From assembly GCA_009823505.1 (NCBI GenBank), contig VZQC01006697.1, forward strand, positions 1,757,894-1,821,893: a stretch of 64,000 nt of DNA. Reading direction: 5' to 3'. The position numbers and the translations under genes were made by a program. Of the stretch, positions 36,801-51,800 are shown piece after piece (within the stretch, counting starts at the first letter, position 1; each line of letters begins with the position of its first letter). The DNA comes from Rhizomys pruinosus. Taxonomy: Eukaryota; Chordata; Mammalia; Rodentia; Spalacidae. The notes below the pieces were generated by a model that made no database searches, was not told the DNA's origin, and saw only the letters and a list, made by a program, of their open reading frames with translations.

Positions 36801-39800
36801 ATGGCAGAATCGGAAGACTTAAATATGACCTCACTCATACTTTACATGTGATGAAACTCAGATGCACTAAAAAATTAAGTACAAAAAAGGAAAACAAAAT
36901 TGCTAAAAGAAAAGGGGTTGGAGCGATAGCTCAGCAGTTAAGAGCACCAGCTGCTCTTGCAGAGAATCCAGGTTCGAGTGTTAATACCCACATGGTAACT
37001 AACAATGGTCCGTAACTCCACTTCCAAGGGATCCAACGCCCTCTTCTGTCATCTGCCAGCATTGCAGGACACATGCATTTATATACATGCAGGCAGTACA
37101 CTCATATGCATAAGATTTAAAAAAATAGCCGGGTGTGGTGGCACACGCCTTTAATCCCAGCACTTGGGAGGCAGAGGCAGGCGGATCTTTGTGAGTTCAA
37201 GGCCAGCCTGGTCTACATAGTGAGTTCCAGGACAGCCGGAGTTCCAGGGAGACCCTGTCTCGAAAAGACCAGGAAAAAAAAAAAAAAAAAAAGATTAAAA
37301 AATAATAATAAAGCCAGACGTGGTGCACACCCTTTAATCCCAGCAGTTGGGAGGCAAAGGCAGGCAGCCAGCCTGGTCTACATAGGGATGCCAGCGGGGA
37401 CTACAAGGAAACCTGTATCAAGAGAAACAAAAACAACAACAAAAATACTGAAAGAAAAACAAGATTGCTCTTTCTGTAATTTTGGATTGGGGAAACCACC
37501 CCCAAACAGTACAAAACCTAAGAACCAAAATTGGAAGAAAGAGTTGTGGCATAAGGAGCAAAACAAACTGGGTGTGGTGGCGCATGCCTTTAATCCCAGC
37601 ACTTGGGAGGCATAGACAGGTGGATCTCTGTGAGTTCAGGGCCAGCCTGGTCTACATAGTGAATTCCAGGACAGCTGGGGCTACAGGAGACCCTGTCTCA
37701 AAAAGACAAGAAAAAAAGAAGCAAAACAAACTTAAGACTGGGATGTGGCCCTGCTGGTGCCGGGGGTGACCACATCTGCAAGGTCTACTCCAGACATGCT
37801 GGTTTCACATCTGTGATCCCAACAGGTAGAGGCAGGAAGGTCAGAAGTTCAAGGTCACCCTCCTGTTCCCAGCAAGTTAGAGGCTAGCCTGAACACATGA
37901 GATCCAAAGTCCTCAAGTCAATATTCAGCTGTAGCTATGTATTTTACCATTAGTTTTTGTTTTGTTTTGTTTGTTTGTTTGTTTGTTTGTTTGTTTGTTT
38001 GAGACAAGGTCTCCATGTAGACCAGGCTGGCCTTGAACTCACAAAGATCCGGCTGCCTCTGCTTCCCGAGTGCTGGGATTAAAGGAGTGCTCCACCACAC
38101 TCAGCATTCATTTTTGTTTTTATTCTACCCTACCTCCTTTTTTTCTGTCTTTGAGAAACAGCCTCTTACTATATAGTCTTGGCTCTATCATCCTGTCCCA
38201 AGCAAGAGCCCCCAGTTCCAGCCTTGATGTGTTCAAAAAATGAGAGGATAAAAATGTGTGCCCACTGCAGCATTTTGACTTCTTCAGTGTTACTAAAAGC
38301 CATTTCATTATGGTTTATGCATACATAATTTAGAAAACTGAAACAAGATTTATTTTCTTCCCTAGGAAGACATTGATTTGCCATTTTTATTTTTTTATTT
38401 ATTTTTTAACAAGTTTTTTTTTTAATTTTTTTTATTTATTTTTGTATGTGTATGAGTGTACTGTCTGCATGTAGGTTTGTGCACCCATGTCAAGGAATGC
38501 CGCAGAGGTCAGAAGAGGGTCTCGGATTCCCCTGGAACTGGAGTTCTCTTGGAATTAGAATTACAGACGGTTCTTAGCTGCCATGTGGGTGCTGGGGATC
38601 GAACCCGGGTCCTCTGCAAGAGCAGTCGGTGCTCTTAACCGCTAGGCTATCTCTCCAGCCCCTCATTTGCCATTTTTAGATAAAGCAAAAAAAAATTCAG
38701 TTTATTGGCTAGAACTTTTGTGGTAAGGGGTTTTTATTGGATAGGGCTGTGTGTATGCTAGAGAAGCACTTTACAGCTGAGCCAGCCCTTGGACTTTTTT
38801 TTTTAAATGAGAGCATTTTTTTTATTTTATTTATTTTTGTATGTGTATGAATGTACTGTCTGCATGTAGGTTTGTGTACCTGTGTCGTGCAATGCCGCGG
38901 AGGTCAGAAGAGGGTGTCAGATTCCCCTGGAACTGGAGTTCTCCTGGAATTGGAGTTACAGACAGTTCTCAACCGCCATGTGGGTGCTGGGGATTGAACC
39001 CGGGTCCTCTGCAAGAGCAGTCGGCGCTCTTAACCACTAGGCCATCCCTCTAGCCCCAGCCCTTGGACTTTCAAGACAGAATCTTGTTATGGTCTTCCTT
39101 CCTGAAACTTGTTGTATAGCCTAAACTGGCTAAAACTTCTGCTTTTTGTGGGAGTGCTAGGATAATGAACATACCACCAAGCTGACTTTTTTTTTTTTTT
39201 TTTGTCTTTTTGAGACAGGGTCTCCCTGTAGCCACCACTGGCCTGGAACTCACTCTGTAGACCAGGCTGGCCTTGAACTCACAAAGATCCACCCGCCTTT
39301 GCCTCTCAAGTGCTAGGATTAAAGGCACACAACACCATTCCCAGCTTGACTTCTTTTTTATTTGTTTTGTTTGTTTCTTTTTGAGACAGGTTCTCCCTGT
39401 ATTCCTAGCTGTCCTGGCACTCACTATGTAGACCAGACTGGCCTTGAACTTACAGTGATGCACCTGCCTCTGCCTCCCAAGTGCTGGGATTAAAGGCGTG
39501 CGCCAACCTCTCCTGGCTCTTTGTTTTTTGAGATAGTGTCTCTGTGGATGGCCTGGAACTTGCTATGTAAAGTAGGCTGGCCCAGAACTCAAAGAAATTC
39601 TCATGCCTCTGCCTCCTGAGTGCTGGTATTAAATGTGTGTACCACGATGCCTAGGTTTGGTATTTTGTTTTCTACTTTTTTTCACTGTAAGATTATGTAA
39701 GAGTCACAAGCATTTCTGTATATGTGAGGGGGGTGTTTGAAGGATTGGGTGGTTCAGTTGTTTTGTACGTTTGTATTCAAAGTCCTCCTGCCTCTGCCTC

Positions 39801-42800
39801 ACAGATACTGGGATCATAAGAATTCACACCATACTTCGCTCCATCTAGACTTAGGTTAAAATGATCCATTTGGTGGGATTGGGGGGGGTGTTTTTGTTTG
39901 GGGAGATTTTATGTGTATGAGTTTTGCCTGTATGTATATAAGTACATCATATACATGCATTGCCCACAGAGGCCAGAAGACTGATTCCCTGGATCTGAAA
40001 TTATGGATAGTTATTAGCCACCGTGTGGGAGCTGGAAACTGAACACAAGTCTTCTGCAAGAGCAGCCAGTGCTCTTAGCAGTGTGTGCGTGTGCATGTGA
40101 GGCACAGCATACGTGAGGAGGCCAGAGGACAACTTTCAGGGTCAGTTCTCTCCTTCTACTTTATTGAGGCAGAGTTTCTCCTGTTTCAGCCTGCTTGTGC
40201 TTTTCAGGCAGCTGGTGGGTGAGGACACTTGAGGCTCCATCCTAAGCAGCCTCTGAGGCCCACTAGAGGACATTCTTTCTAAACTAAACTATCAGAACTT
40301 CATTATAGATACCTGGCAACTTGACAATTATTATTTTCTCTTTATTTCTGATTATTTTAATTGAGCTTAAGACACAATAGGAAAACTCTTGTTTACAGTC
40401 ACTCAAATTCTGTCCATCGGGCTAATAATATAAGGAGGTAGTTGGCAGGTGTCCGTTTTGTCCATCCTCTGGCCAGGTTGTGCATTTACATAACTCTGAT
40501 GATCATCTTGTCCTCAATTGACCACAGGAAGAGCTCAAGAGAGACCTGAAAATGAAGAAGGAAAAAGACATGGCACAGGTGGTGCAGGCCAGCTCAGCAG
40601 CAGCACCCACAGCCCCTGTGACAGCAGCACCAGCAGCACCTCCAGCACCACCTCCTTCCCCTCCCTCTGCCCCTGCTCCACCACCCCACCCTGCAGCCCC
40701 ACTGCCTGCAGCTTCCCAGAAGAGGAAGCGAGAAGAGGAGAGGGACTCCAAGTCCAAGAAGAAGAAAATGATCTCCACTACCTCAAAGGAAACTAAGAAG
40801 GACACAAAGCTTTACTGTATCTGTAAAACGCCTTACGATGAGTCTAAGTGAGTAGATCTTTTGGGCTCTACTTTCCCTAAAGGTTAGCTGCTAACAGTGT
40901 GATGGGAACTGTGTGAACGGAAGGGAAGCAGAGAGGGCGGTGAACTGTCTATAGTCTCGCCTCAGTTGTTCTTAACCTTGACAATAGTGTGAAAGATGCT
41001 GTTCCTTATGCTCACAAGTCTTGTTTGTCCTTTTTCATATTCTTTTCTGTCAAAAACAAGCTTTCTATGGCTCCCTTGCATTCTCAGAACTCTCCTCTGT
41101 GAATTAACCCCTAGTCGCCTGTACTGCCACCTGGAGGAAGGCGGTGTCCTGCCATCTGCCCCAGTCCATGTGTGTGAAGATGGCACAAAGGCTTCATATC
41201 TGGCTGTTCTGGCGTTTGTTTGTTTTTGCATTGTGATCAATCCCCTTCTCCCCTTTTTAAAAAAATTGGGGCACCGAAACAATACTTCTGTTATAGTTTC
41301 CACTTATTGGAAAGGAAAGCCAAAAAAAAAAAAACCCCACTTTGCAATTTAATGAGCAGGGAACTGGAAGCCGTTTGTGATGGTTGTGACTTGTATTTGG
41401 TGATATAAACAAGATTTTAGGGCTGTTAGTTCATAAACATAGTTTCTTTCTTGTGTATGTTATTGCTATTATTCAATGAAGTATTGAACTTCTATTTTAA
41501 ACATTAAAATGTAGGTCAGCTTTTTAAAACCATAAGTAATCAGTTTTTTTTTTTCAGCATCAAAAAGTTTTAATATTGCTTTTTTAAAAATAATGATAAC
41601 TTATGCCAGGCGTGGTGGCGCACACCTTTAATCCTAGCACTTGGGAGGTAGAGGCAGGCGGATCTTTGTGAGTTCAAGGCCAGCCTGGTCTACAGAGTGA
41701 GTTCCAGGACAGCTGGGGCTGCAGGAGACCCTGTCTCGAAAACACCAAAAAAAAAAAAATGTTTAAAAATAATGATAACTTATAATGCTTAATGTCTACC
41801 TCAGTGGCTTTCTAATGAATGCACAAAACAATATTATGGTTTCTAGCGATGTGTATGTGGCAACGGAAGCTGCTCTGCTTGTGCTCCCTAAATCACCAGC
41901 TGTGTGCAAATGCCAGGTGAAAGCTATGCTGGGTGAGGGCTGCAGAGCTACAGAGTGATCGAGACATCTGTCCATTGTCTTGCCTCATTGTAATTGTCCA
42001 TAGTGTAAAAAGTGGCATCCTGTGACAGTTCAGTGCACATAAGTGTGCCTCGTTTTAAGCAAAACATACTAAATGGCTTCTGGCGTGTGGTGCTTTATAG
42101 AAATGTCTGCTTTGAGCTGGACATGGTTACTCAGGCCTTTAATCCAGCACTCGGGAGGCAGAGGCAGTCGGATCTCTGTGAGTTCAAGGCCAGCCTGGTC
42201 TACAAAGAGTTCCAGGTTAGCTGAGACTAAAGGGAGACCCTGTCTCAAAAATAACAATAAAAAAAAAAAAAATGTCTGTTTTGGACTGAACACTTTGTGG
42301 TGCAGAAAGTCATTTGGACACAACTCTCTCGGGTTACTTCTGCTTAAAATGAGGTACACATGGACATGTGCTCATTCTACTGAGATCACCCCATTATTTT
42401 CTGGAAAGTTCATATTTTTTTTAGTCTTTCATTGGCATGTCAGCATACCAGGTTCATTCACTCCCTTATCTAGCTGGAGTAATGTAGTATTCAGGTTGTG
42501 TCTGTCATCTCTCAGTCCAGACCAGGCTAGTCACTAGTTTGGTCACTATAGGCTCTAGTGAGAGTGACTAAAAATTGAAACTTGAATCCTGAACTTAGTT
42601 CCAGAGTACATAGCCCACCTTCGAAAGGCGGTACACTGAAACATCTCAGCAGATCCCCACTCACTGAGACAGAGGTGGTGAGGATCCTAGTCCAGAAGAG
42701 ACAGTCCCAGGTGACAGGCTGAAGCACATGACTGTGTATTATCCTCTCACGTGCATGAGCCAGGTCACTTGGAAACCTTCAGCCCACTTCCATTCTTCTC

Positions 42801-45800
42801 CATGGATTTACCCAAGGCAACTTGCTAGAGCAGAAGTTGCTGGTTCTGGCAAGGCCAGCCTGGCTTCCTGTGGCTTACAGAGACTCTCCCCGTGATGTTG
42901 ACATGTAGTCCTACACAGAATGTGTCAACACTTGCAGAGACAGTTTGTTAATCTTGTCACCAGGATACCTTGCGGTTCCTTATGTTACTCCTTCATATAG
43001 GGCTCACCTTGCCCAATGCTGCAGGACCATCAGACACCTGGAGAGCTATCTTGCATTCTCCTCCCCGTCTTTTATTCCTGGTTTTGGATTGAAGCAGCCC
43101 CCAACAGCCCTTTACCAGTTAACTTGCTGTGCCACTGTCCCCATTGTTACACACATCTGCTAACTGAAACACTAGCCTACGTCAGTCATACTCTGTGATG
43201 ATACAGGATTTTTACTTAGAGTAAAATTTAATGTCTATATAGGAAACTGGATCAAAGTTGAAAGACTCCATACACGCTCCTTCTTTAGTTCTCTTCATAC
43301 CATGTTTTGACCATTTATCTTCTGCACCTGGCTGGCCTGCATGTTCCTTGTAGTGTAACTTGTACTTTGGTGCTTGCGCTTTGCTTTGTTTTCAAATTTA
43401 ACTTGTGAGATACATTTTTCACACCTACCTAAGAAGTAGCCTTATACTGAACAGCCTCTGTGGAGTGGGTCTGAGGGACGTAAGTCTTTGACTCTTTGGC
43501 TTTGGTTTTTGTGCCTGTTGTAATCTCACACATATTCATTAAGAGGAAGCCATCACCATCAGTGTGTTATTTTTTCAAATTCCAATATGTTTTTAAAGAC
43601 CATATCTCACAAAACAGTGTATTTGTTGAAATCGATGTGAGTGACTTTACGTGTCCACCCTTGATACAGTGTCAGATACTGTAGTTGCCACTGGTAGAAT
43701 GGTTGGATTCAGGATGCTTAGCTGACTCATTGCCAAAATTATCCTATAAGAAAGTGAATCAGGGTAGGGAAGACAGATTTAAGTACCATGCAGCTCAAAA
43801 TGACAATTACATTGTCATTTTCATTGTGAACACTTTTAGGTTCTATATTGGCTGTGATCTTTGTACTAACTGGTATCATGGAGAATGTGTTGGCATCACA
43901 GAAAAGGAGGCTAAGAAAATGGATGTGTACATCTGTAATGATTGTAAACGGGCACAAGAGGGCAGCAGTGAGGAATTGTACTGTATCTGCAGAACACCTT
44001 ATGATGAGTCACAGTGAGTTCTGATAAGAGCATCCTCTTTAATATTTTAGGAAGCCAAACTGCTCTGACTGGTACCTATTTATTTTAAAATAAAAAGCAA
44101 GGTATTTTTTTCTGCATATATTATACACTTAGATTACCAAATCCTTTACAGTTTTTTTTTTTTTTCTCTTTTTCCCTCTTTACCCTCCCTTCCAAATGTA
44201 TGTTGCTTCTTAGTGAATGATTGTGTTGTAATGGGGGAAATGTGGTTTAGTGGTAGATTTGATTCTTCAATATGTTACAGAAATTAATGACATTAAAATA
44301 GCCTGACTTGTTTGGACTTTATCAGTGTTTGAAATGGTCTTTTATTGTAGGATAGAAAATCACTAATTTGAATATAAGCTCTGAGACTTATTAGTTTATT
44401 AGATTTTGAACCCTCATTTGATATGGTACTTGTTGAAAGAGTTGTTTGTTTTTTTTTTTTTGCTATATTTTCTTTTGAGCTTCAAATGTTTTAATTAAAT
44501 GTTTTACATTTTTCTTCAATAGGTTCTTTAGTATTACATAGTGCTTTTAATAAACTTTTACTGCTTGTTCTTAACATCAAAAATTCTCAGTTAACACATT
44601 AAAATGTCCATCTCAAGAAAAGTGAAACAGCCATACTTCTCCAACTGTTTTATACCCCAGGGGTCAGGCAGTTTGCAGTTTTCAGTTTGCATGCTTTGTT
44701 TTTGAGGGAATTCTAAATAGTGCTTGCCTGTCCTTTTCTGCCTTACATTTCCATTTTGGATCTTGCAGATTTTATATTGGCTGTGATCGGTGTCAGAATT
44801 GGTACCACGGACGCTGCGTTGGCATCTTGCAAAGTGAGGCAGAGCTCATTGATGAGTATGTCTGTCCACAGTGCCAGTCGACAGAGGATGCCATGACAGT
44901 GCTCACACCCCTGACAGAGAAAGACTATGAGGGCTTGAAGAGGGTGCTGCGCTCCTTGCAGGTGAGAACTGCTGGAGATGGAAGCCGAGTACCTCACTTG
45001 TTCTCCTAAAATTTGACTTTTAAAGAAAACTTTATTTCATGAGAATAAATTGATGAATGATTTTATTAGAGTATTCTCTTACAAAAAAATTAAAAGGGAT
45101 GGGGATCATTTTCAAGGTTAAGGGAGTGTTGAGAGGTGTTCAAGACACAGCATCATTAACTTGGAGCTTTTCTCCTGCTGCAACCACCATCGGGATTGGA
45201 AGAATTGGAAAGTGAGTCAGTCAGTCCTGGTTCCTGGCTGAATGCTCCTCAGCATCTTACCTCTGCCGCTTCCTTGCCCAGCAGTGGTGACCAGTGTCTA
45301 TTTTGAACCCTCCCACCTCAGCTTACAGAAGTGATTGCTGTGCCAGCAGCTCTCAGCTGGTAACTCCTCACATAGGAAGCAGAATGTGGACTTCGTGACT
45401 CGTCTGCTGGTGCACACCCCATGTCCAGGGCCCTCAGAACAGCCTGCATAGACTGTTACTGTGGAGTATACTCATCTGAGAGAGTCTGTGACTGCTGCCA
45501 AAATCACCTCGCAAATAATTTCATGTCTCAAATTTAAAATTGGCCTTTGAGCCGGGCGTGGTGGCACATGCCTTTAATCCTAGCACTTGGGAGGCAGAGG
45601 CAGGTGGATCTTTGTGAGTTCAAGGCCAGCCTGGTCTACGGAGTGAGTTCCAGGACAGCTGGGGCTACAAGGAGACCCTGTCTCATAAAGACAAAAAATA
45701 AAAAATAAATAAATAAAAATAAAAAATAAAATTGGCCTTTGAATTTTAAAGGTTCATTGATACGGTAAATCCATTGAATCGTGTTAGTGCTTATTGTATT

Positions 45801-46901
45801 TCCACTTGAGAGTAATGTCACCTGTTTTTTATTATAGGCCCATAAGATGGCCTGGCCTTTTCTTGAACCAGTAGATCCCAATGATGCACCAGATTATTAT
45901 GGTGTTATTAAGGAACCCATGGGTAAGTATTTGAGTTGAATATGAAGCTTTCCCCCCACAAGTCGTGGGCAACATTTTATCATCCATAAAATTGACATAT
46001 CATAAAGATATCTTGAGCATGCAGCTGACTGTGTAAACTGTCTACAGTTACTTGGGGGCGGGGGGATTCAAGTGTCTTTTAAGATGGATATTATAGGCCA
46101 GGAATGGTGGTACATGCCTTTAATCCCAGCACTCGGGAGACAGAGGCAGGTGAATCTCTGTGAGTACAAGGACAGCTTGGGCTACAGGGGGACCCTATCT
46201 CATCAGCAACAACAAATAGGTGGTATTGTAGACACTATTTAATGCAGATGGCCTCAAAATTTGTAGCAGTCTTCCTATCCACACCTCCCAAGTGCTGGTA
46301 TTACATTAGCACACCCTTCTCAGATGTCCAAACTGAAATATGCCTTGGAGCCCAGCAATTTCATTTGTTAGTACTGAACCTAGGTACAAATTCATGGCAA
46401 CACTTTATAATGGCAGAAACAGTAGAATGCAGCAAGTAGCCAGTAGAGGGGGAATGCAAGCAGTGCAGGGCGGGGCTAAGGACTGCACCTCTCACCAGGT
46501 GCAGGAGAATGCAGTCATTTTCCAGGGAAAAAATGCTAGTGAACAGTACCTATCACTGTTCGTAGTACAAGCAATTTTGTCTCAGAGTGTTACTACTAGT
46601 TGATAGAATTGTGTTCATAGAAGTGGTCAGCTGCGTCCCCGGAAGTGGCCGAGACTGCTCATTCACAGCTGATAGACAGCATAGTCAGTGCAAATACTTG
46701 TCACTCTCTTCAGAAAAATTATTCCAGTGGCTTTAGACATTGAATATACCCTAATTGGTCTTTTGGAGACCAACTGTAACCCCAGTTAGCCTGGAACTCC
46801 CTATGTAGACCAGACTGACCTCAAACTCACAGTGATCTGCTTACCTCTGCCTCCTGAGTGCTGGAATTAAAATCATGCACCACCATGCCAGGCTAATTGC
46901 G

Positions 46902-46942
<41 letters not shown>

Positions 46943-48778
46943 NNNNNNNNAGGGTTTCCCTGTAGCCATAGCTGTCTGGAACTTGCTCTGTAGACCAGGC
47001 TGGCCTTGAACTCACAAAGATCTGCCTGCCTCTGCCTCCCAAGTGCTAGGATTAAAGGCGTGCGCCACCACGCCCAGCCTAATTGCGTCTTTTCTAAAAG
47101 TACTTGTGTGTTTTAAAATGTCTCGAATGATGCAGACCAACTTGAGAATAGTAGGTTCCTTGAAGGGGTGAGGCAACCAGCAGGTGGTCAGTGGCTTTTT
47201 CTTCATGAACAAAAAGATGATCATTTAAATTCATTTTTGCCACCTACTTCCAAAGTTTTTTGGAGGTGGGGTGTTTTCTTTTGACAGGGTCTCATGTGTG
47301 CCAGGCGGACCTCAAAGTCTCTATGCAGCCAAAGAGTATCTTGAATTTCTGGTTTTGTTTTTTTTGTTTTTTTTTTTTTTGGTCTTTTTGAAACAGGGTC
47401 TCCCTGTAGCTCTGGCTGTCCTGGAACTCACTCTGTAGACCAGGCTGGCCTCAAACTCACAGAGATCCGCGTGCCTCTGCCTCCCAAGTGCTAGGATTAA
47501 AGGCGTGTGCCACCACGCCCGGCGTATCTTGAATTTCTGATCTTCCTGCCTCTGCCTCCCACATTCTGGGATTACATGTATGCTAAGCAGACACTACACC
47601 AACCAAGCCACATCCCCAGTCCCTTTTGGGTCTTTATGAAAACACATTACCTCTGGGTGTGGTATCTCACGCCCCCCAGCACGCAGGAAGCAGGTGGATC
47701 AAGATCAGCCTGATTTACATAGAGTTCAGGCTAACTGGGGCTACGTTGAGGCCCGATCTCAAAAAGATGGGGGCAGAGGACTCATTATGTAGACCTCATC
47801 ATCCCCGGCTTTCAGCCCCTCTTCCCAGTAGTTGAAAAATGGTGCTAAAGGTCATGCCTTATTCTTTTTGGTGACCAGCCTCCATCCTGACCCTACCTAG
47901 GGACACCCGGCCTGATATGGAGATGCTTCCATGTCAGTGACCCACACACACATTTGCTGTGGCAGGTTTACACACTACATGTGCGCATACAAAAGATAAA
48001 TGCTGGGCATGGTGGCACATGCCTTTAATCCCAGCACTCAAGAGGCAGGTACAGGGGGTTCTTTGTGAGCTCTTTTTGCAAATGTAGCATACATAATTAT
48101 TTGCATTTGATATAACTTTTTTTTTTTTTGTCTGTTTGAGACAGGGTCTCCCTGTAGCTCTGGCTGTCCTGGAACTCACTCTGTAGACCAGGCTGGCCTC
48201 AAACTCTGCCTCTCAAGTGCTAGGATTAAAGGCGTGCACCACCATGCCCAGCTGATAATACTTAAAAAACTTTTTTTTTTATGTGTATGAGTGTATTATC
48301 TCCATGTATATAAGTGCACCTGTGGCGTGCAAAGTCTGTGGAGGTAAGAAGAGGGTGTCGGGTCCCCTGGAACTGGAATTATAGTTGTTAACTGCCATGA
48401 AAGTGCTGGGAATTGAACCCAGTTCCTCTGGAAGAACTGCAAATGTTCTTAACCACTGAGCCATCCCTCCAGCCACCAATATTATGCTTTTTTATTTATT
48501 TATTTATTTATTTGCTTTTCAAAATCGATAACTTATCATACATATATAGATCCTTTTGGCATGGTTTCCTCTTACATAAAGCAGTTGAATAAATAGCCAT
48601 TCTATGTAGTAAACTAAAAATAAACAGCCTTTTTTGTGTGTTTGTTTTTGTTTTTTGAACTGTAGCCCCACCTGGCCTAGAACTCACTATGTAGACCAGG
48701 CTAGCCTTGAACTCAGAGATCTGCCTGCCTCTGCTTCTTGAGTGCTGGGATTAAAAGTGTGTTAGCACACCTGGCTGA

Positions 48779-48809
<31 letters not shown>

Positions 48810-51800
48810 GGTGACTTGGTTTTTTTTTTTTGAGCCCCATAAGAAACAGAATTGGGAAAATGCTAACCTAACCTGTGTTTAGGATCTGCACCCCATCTCC
48901 AGGGGTAGCTTGGTTGAAGAAGTGTTTGAGCATCAGGAGTGTGTATATTGACTTCATTGGAGCCTCAGGACATGCTCACACTGAAAAATCAGAAACCTTT
49001 GAACTGTGTGACATTTTGTATTTTTAAGATCTTGCCACCATGGAAGAAAGAGTACAAAAACGGTATTATGAGAAGCTGACGGAATTTGTGGCAGATATGA
49101 CCAAAATTTTTGATAACTGTCGTTACTACAATCCAAGTGACTCCCCTTTTTACCAATGTGCAGAAGTTCTTGAATCATTCTTTGTACAGAAATTGAAAGG
49201 ATTCAAGGCTAGCAGGTAAGCACATGTATTCAGTATTTTGAATTAAATAATTTCAAACTGTACTGTCCTCTTTAAGGAATTGGCCAAGTTTTTATAGTAA
49301 CTTTGTTCCTTGAAATTTTAAAAAAAATTTTGAAGACCACAATATTGTGTTCTATTATTTGAGACAGGCAGCAGGCCTAGTACTGAGAAATCGCTGAGTC
49401 TGTTTTTGATGTCCTTAAAATGAAAGTCCCTTTTTATTTATTTATTTTTTTTATTTTTTATTTTATTTTTTTTTAGAGACAGGGTCTCCCTTTAGTCCTA
49501 GCTGGCCTGGAGTTTGCTATGTAGACTAGGCTGGCCTTGAACTCACAGAGATCCACCTGCCTCTGCCTCCTGAGTGCAGGGATGAAAGGCATGTGCCACC
49601 ACACTCAGCAAAAGTCCCTTTTTAAAATGAAAGGGCATTTATGGACCACTCATAGAATGTAGGATTCTGTCCAGAGGACCTGAGCATGGGCAGTGAGACA
49701 GCTCTTGCTCTCTTTGAGACAACATCAAAGAAGTACAAAATGACCACTCGAAGAAGAGAGCCAACAAGGGAGGACTGAAGCTCCCCTGGAGTTACGTGTG
49801 CTGTTTATGATGTAAACGGCTGGTTTTCTTGAATGTGTTCTATAGGCAATGCTAGACCTTGATTCCTCAGAGACTTTCTTTGAACCTGTAAACTATAAAA
49901 GCATTGAGCAACTTTGCATGAAATTTATCTACTATGACCTTCATGCCCTTTTGTTGAACTTCAACCCATTTCAAGCACATGAGTTTCTTCCTTCCCATAG
50001 AGGCCTGGCTACCTTTCCTCTCTAACTGCTGATAACTGCCACCATCCTGTAGCCTTGAGAATCATCATTCACCATACCATATCCACTCACCCATCACTTA
50101 ATCAGTCCTAGACATTCAAACTGGGTAGAACTTGGATGGTAGGGCCTGGGTATCTATCTATAGATTGTCTAATATGTTCCTAGAAGGTTCCATGCCAGTT
50201 ATTATTCAGTGTTAAGGGCCAAAGGGAAGACTCACTGATAGAGACCTCTAGCGCACATGCTCAGGTCCTGGGTTTAGTCTCCTGTGTGTGTACACACACA
50301 CACACACACACACATACACACAGAGTGTTCTAAGTAGTAATTTATCTCTGAGGAAAGTTTTTGGGTATGTTTTATCTTTCTTTTCCCATAGCGAGGTAGA
50401 TAGTTACCAAAGAGCTATATTTTGGAGAGGGGTAGGGAGGAGCACATGAATATGCAGGAGTATATAGAGGAGAGGGGGTTTAAAAAGATAAACTCACTGG
50501 GGCTGGAGAGATAGCCTAGCAGTTAAGAACACCAACTGTTCTGGCAGAGGACCCGGGTTCGATCCCCAGCACCCACATGGCAGCTAAGAACCATCTGTAA
50601 CTCCAATTCCAGGAGAACTCCAGTTTCAGGGGAATCTGAGACCCTCTTCTGACCTCCGGGGCATTGCACGACATGGGTGCACAAACCTACATGCAGACAG
50701 TACATTCATACACATACAAAAATAAATAAAATTTAAAAAGATAAACTCACAGTGACAGAAAGTGGGCTGGAGAGATGGTACAGTGATTAAGAGCACTGGT
50801 GTTCTTGAAAAACTCCAGTTCCAGAAGATCCAGTGCCCTCTTCTAACCTCCTCAGGCATTGTACAACATTGGTACACTTAGGTGCAGGTAATACACTCAT
50901 ACACTAAAATAAAATAAAGAGAGCACAGTGAAATCTCATCAACACTTAGCAGATGGAAAGGATCAATTCAGGAGTCCAGTACAAGCACAACCCAGATTTT
51001 CCTGGAGAATTCAGGAGAGTTGAGAGCATGTTACCCAGTATAACCCCAGAGAGCCCCACATACAGATATTCAAAAATCTAAATAAGAGAAAATAGCCCAA
51101 GACTCATGTATCCATGTTGGAGTGCTGTCCCAAATAAGCTAGTGTTCCATGGCAAAAAATGAACCATCCCCAAAATGTCATTCAGACTCTAAAATACTCA
51201 TTCCTCATCTAAAGCAAAACCTTCCAGGCCAGCATCAAGGCTTGGTTCCAGCTACTTGAGAGGCTGAGTAGAAGAATCACTGGAGCACACAAGTTTGAGA
51301 TGTGCCTGAGCATTATAAACAAGACCCTGTCTCAAAAAACAACTGTCAGGCAGGAAACCCTGCACACATACACACCCGCAGGCCACTGGCTTGTCTGTAA
51401 CTTACCCTTCTGAAGTGTAAGTAGACACCCAGGGACAGCCAGACAAGTAAGAAAAGCTGACAGAGATGGCGCAGTGGCTGCTCTTGCAGAAGACCTGGAT
51501 TCAATCCCCAGCACTCACATGGAGGCTGACAACCATCCATAACTCCAGTTCCAGGAGATCCAGTGCCGCCTTCTGACCTTCACAGGCATTGCACAACACA
51601 GGTGCACTTACATGCATGCAGACAGTACACTCATACACATGAAATAAAAAATAAAAATGTTACTATATTCAATATTCACTTAAATGGAAATTATCAGATT
51701 AATGTAAGAAAATAAGAGGTATAATACTTGAAAGCTAAGGAAAACCACTCACTCATTGAGCTGAGTCATCAGGAAGTACTCTGTGTTGACCCTAGGAAGT

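Noticed and set aside
40996..41352. A 118-codon plus-strand frame after the PHD exon
   Set aside because: No recognisable domain, no conserved splice context, ends in an A-rich run; likely chance.
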